Source of the DNA: PVC group bacterium
GTDB lineage: Bacteria; Verrucomicrobiota; Kiritimatiellia; SS1-B-03-39; UBA6053
Reading direction: 5' to 3'
Length of the DNA stretch: 7,536 nt
Assembly: GCA_003565035.1 (NCBI GenBank)
Contig: PXDP01000108.1
Span: forward strand, 1-7,536
This document shows positions 6,688 through 7,536 of this stretch, piece by piece (the first letter of the stretch is position 1; each line of letters opens with the position of its first letter). A model generated the notes under the pieces. It was not told the DNA's origin and made no database searches. It was given only the letters and a program-made list of their open reading frames with translations. A program made the position numbers and the translations under genes.

Positions 6688-7076
6688 GAGGACGGCTGTT
6701 CTTTCGAGCAGCGGGGGCAGACACCGGAGAGGGTGATATCGTGGGACAGGACCGTAAAGCCGTCCGGCAGGCGGATGTCCGGTTTGAGCAGGCATCCGTC
6801 CAGATCAAACACCTTGTCGCAGGTATTGCAATGGAAATGGTGATGGTGTTTCAGACCGGCTTTTTCGTAGCGCGGAGCAATCCCGGGCAGGTCCACCGCG
6901 CGGAGAATGTTCTCTTCGACCATGTCGTTGAGGGCACGGTATACGGTGGCGATCCCCAGGCCCTCCACCTGACCCCGCGCCAGTTCATGCACCTCTCCGG
7001 GGCTGAGGGGGCGGTGATGGGACTCAAACACCTCCTCAATGGCGGTGCGTTGCTTCGTCAGTCGTTTTCTGGGCAT
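6684..7076 (-). CDS. Fur-family metal-responsive transcriptional regulator
   Basis: A 130-residue protein of the Fur/Zur/PerR family. The N-terminal winged-helix DNA-binding domain has the family's GIATVYRALNDMVEENIL (41-58). The C-terminal dimer domain has KHHHHFHCNTC (76-86) and GVCPRC (118-123), giving two CxxC pairs (Cys83/86, Cys120/123), the usual structural zinc site. The His cluster and nearby His20/21 and Glu71 supply candidate sensing ligands. Whether iron, zinc or peroxide is sensed cannot be settled; the four-His run resembles both PerR- and Zur-type members. The start is firm: in-frame TAA and TGA lie 4 to 5 codons upstream. It is the first gene of the minus-strand operon and a palindrome just before its ATG suggests autoregulation. 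Only a distant AGGG precedes the ATG, so translation signals are weak. Confidence 0.93.
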   Translation of the reverse strand: MPRKRLTKQRTAIEEVFESHHRPLSPGEVHELARGQVEGLGIATVYRALNDMVEENILRAVDLPGIAPRYEKAGLKHHHHFHCNTCDKVFDLDGCLLKPDIRLPDGFTVLSHDITLSGVCPRCSKEQPSS

Positions 7077-7078
7077 AA

Positions 7079-7089
7079 GTAATCATTAC
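7079..7089. promoter_or_regulatory. Candidate Fur-family operator (GTAAT-C-ATTAC palindrome)
   Basis: A perfect 5-1-5 inverted repeat directly upstream of the fur ATG at 7076. Known Fur, Zur and PerR boxes share a 7-1-7 core built on TAAT-N-ATTA, which this has; the outer two positions of each arm are not symmetric (AAGTAAT-C-ATTACCC). Its place suggests that the regulator controls its own operon. It would overlap the ribosome-binding region. Confidence 0.45.
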
Positions 7090-7134
7090 CCTAAGGGCTT
7101 GATGACTTCAAGGAAAGTAAATTTTCTCCAATTA

Positions 7135-7162
7135 ATATTAAAGCTGAGGACCGCTTCGACAA
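7135..7162 (-). promoter_or_regulatory. Possible promoter of the fur-oad operon
   Basis: Minus-strand TTGTCG (7162-7157) and TAATAT (7140-7135) are 16 bases apart, each four of six to the sigma-70 consensus. Transcription would begin near 7128, leaving a leader of about 50 bases that contains the palindrome at 7079-7089. The block AATTAATATTAA is also symmetric enough to serve the opposite strand, so direction is uncertain. Confidence 0.3.
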
Positions 7163-7174
7163 CGCTCGATCCTC
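7146..7174 (+). other. Bulged hairpin in the GH28 leader
   Basis: GAGGA (7146-7150) pairs with TCCTC (7170-7174), and TCGA (7156-7159) with TCGA (7166-7169), closing a 6-base CAACGC loop and leaving a 5-base CCGCT bulge on the 5' side: nine base pairs in all. It could belong to a structured leader RNA together with the terminator downstream, or be chance. Confidence 0.3.
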
Positions 7175-7232
7175 CCATTCACCCGATGCGGGATGCGCCC
7201 GCCGGAAATGGTTTTATGGATTCGGGTTTGAA

Positions 7233-7270
7233 TCTTTCCCGGAGAACTCTAAGGGGAAAGACTCTTTTTT
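7233..7270 (+). terminator. Intrinsic (Rho-independent) terminator on the plus strand, in the GH28 leader
   Basis: TCTTTCCC (7233-7240) and GGGAAAGA (7254-7261) form a perfect 8-bp stem around a 13-base loop; after CTC comes a run of six T (7265-7270). Two more pairs (GA/TC) can form beyond one mismatch. The opposite strand lacks a T-run after the stem, so it works only toward the GH28 gene, whose ATG is 22 bases further on. No plus-strand gene lies upstream, so it may end a small RNA or regulate GH28 by attenuation. Confidence 0.6.
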
Positions 7271-7292
7271 ATGAATTCTGTTCGAGGGTCTT

Positions 7293-7536
7293 ATGCTACT
7301 TGTTGATTTTGATGTTTCCGATTCTGTTTCTGTCCGTACCGAGCAGCTCCAGTCCGCGATTGACCGCGCGCACGCGGATGGCGGCGGTGTGGTGCGCATT
7401 CCGGTCGGCATCTGGGAGCTGGCAACCTTCCGGCTGCGTGGCGGCGTGACCCTGGATGTGCCTGCCCGCGCGGTGCTCAGGGCCTCAGGCAACATTGAGG
7501 ATTATCCGGAACTGACCGCACAGGATGCCAACAAAG
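7293..7536 (+). CDS. Glycoside hydrolase family 28 (polygalacturonase-like), N-terminal part, cut by window edge
   Basis: The first 81 codons of a gene that runs off the right edge. The pattern is that of the opening turns of a right-handed beta-helix glycosidase: TEQLQSAIDRAHADGGGVVRIPVGIW (16-41), FRLRGGVTLDVPARAVLRAS (46-65) and EDYPEL (69-74). This matches the N-terminal region of GH28-type proteins (T-x-x-IQ-x-AID...GGG-x-V-x-VP-x-G, then L-x-SG-V-x-L-x-L-x-x-GA-x-L...DYP). GH28 enzymes cleave galacturonan or related uronic-acid polymers, but in some environmental bacteria the family is large and targets are unknown. No signal peptide is apparent. The ATG has GAGGG 4 bases upstream. An earlier ATG at 7271 is in another frame and stops after 11 codons. 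The gene is divergent from fur. Related pectate-lyase-superfamily proteins remain possible. Confidence 0.78.
   Translation, partial: MLLVDFDVSDSVSVRTEQLQSAIDRAHADGGGVVRIPVGIWELATFRLRGGVTLDVPARAVLRASGNIEDYPELTAQDANK

Larger units (their letters stand above)
7077..7292. other. Divergent intergenic region between fur and the GH28 gene
   Basis: These 216 bases carry the control signals for both directions. From fur outward: a palindrome (7079-7089), an AT-rich block with promoter-like boxes (about 7115-7143), a bulged hairpin (7146-7174), a small hairpin CCCG-ATG-CGGG (7182-7192), an intrinsic terminator reading toward GH28 (7233-7270), and the GH28 Shine-Dalgarno GAGGG (7284-7288). AT content is visibly higher than in the genes. 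No convincing protein-coding ORF lies within it. Confidence 0.6.

Noticed and set aside
6688..6795. Longer N-terminus for the SDR protein from an ATG at 6795
   Set aside because: The extra 36 residues lie inside fur in another frame and resemble no SDR; the ATG at 6687 starts exactly at the Rossmann strand and forms an ATGA overlap.
5251..6843. 530-codon open frame on the plus strand
   Set aside because: Antisense to the SDR/DUF2867 gene; composition is biased and no domain is recognised.
7160..7184. CGCTCGATCC resembling the T-arm of a tRNA
   Set aside because: No acceptor, D or anticodon stems can be formed around it and no CCA-type 3' end follows.
7271..7306. Short ORF ATG AAT TCT... of 11 codons before the GH28 gene, as a possible leader peptide
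   Set aside because: It overlaps the GH28 start, lies after the terminator rather than before it, has no Shine-Dalgarno sequence, and shows no run of regulatory codons.
7039..7449. 136-codon plus-strand frame spanning the intergenic region
   Set aside because: It overlaps the start of fur and the start of the GH28 gene in wrong frames, runs through the terminator hairpin, and has no recognisable domain.

Overview
This is a GC-rich (roughly 60% by eye) bacterial window with nine protein-coding genes and very little non-coding DNA. Seven complete genes lie head to tail on the minus strand from about 7076 down to 407: fur-family regulator, NAD(P)-binding SDR/DUF2867 protein, oadG, oadB, oadA, a DJ-1/PfpI protein, and a D-2-hydroxyacid dehydrogenase. 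Junctions are a 4-base ATGA overlap or gaps of about 3 to 46 bases, so the set reads as one operon. Two partial glycoside hydrolase genes sit at the edges: the first 75 codons of a GH3 beta-glycosidase-like gene (minus strand, 1-226) and the first 81 codons of a GH28 polygalacturonase-like gene (plus strand, from 7293).

The core is a membrane-bound, biotin-dependent, sodium-pumping oxaloacetate decarboxylase: a small membrane anchor (gamma), a polytopic sodium-translocating subunit (beta), and a soluble carboxyltransferase with a C-terminal biotin domain (alpha). It would turn oxaloacetate into pyruvate and CO2 and export Na+. The two downstream genes could act on nearby metabolites (2-oxo acid reduction, repair of dicarbonyl damage), but that link is inferred from position only. 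The upstream Fur-family repressor is likely the regulator of its own transcript and hence of part or all of the operon; a short perfect palindrome (GTAAT-C-ATTAC) lies just upstream of its start codon.

Non-coding DNA is limited to two places. The 180 bases at 227-406 separate the operon end from the GH3 gene and hold several inverted repeats and a possible promoter placed so close to the GH3 ATG that its mRNA could be leaderless. The 216 bases at 7077-7292 separate the divergent fur and GH28 genes. They hold an AT-rich promoter-like region, a bulged hairpin, and, unexpectedly, a good intrinsic terminator on the plus strand shortly before the GH28 gene, with no visible gene upstream for it to terminate.

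The host is probably an anaerobic or fermentative polysaccharide degrader. The combination of Na+-pumping decarboxylase, GH3 and GH28 genes and high GC would suit the PVC group (for example Kiritimatiellota, Lentisphaerota or Verrucomicrobiota), but this is a low-confidence guess that no marker gene here can confirm. I see no CRISPR array, tRNA, rRNA, transposase or integrase. No entirely new system is evident; the least explained pieces are the plus-strand leader terminator and the linkage of a Fur regulator to the decarboxylase operon.
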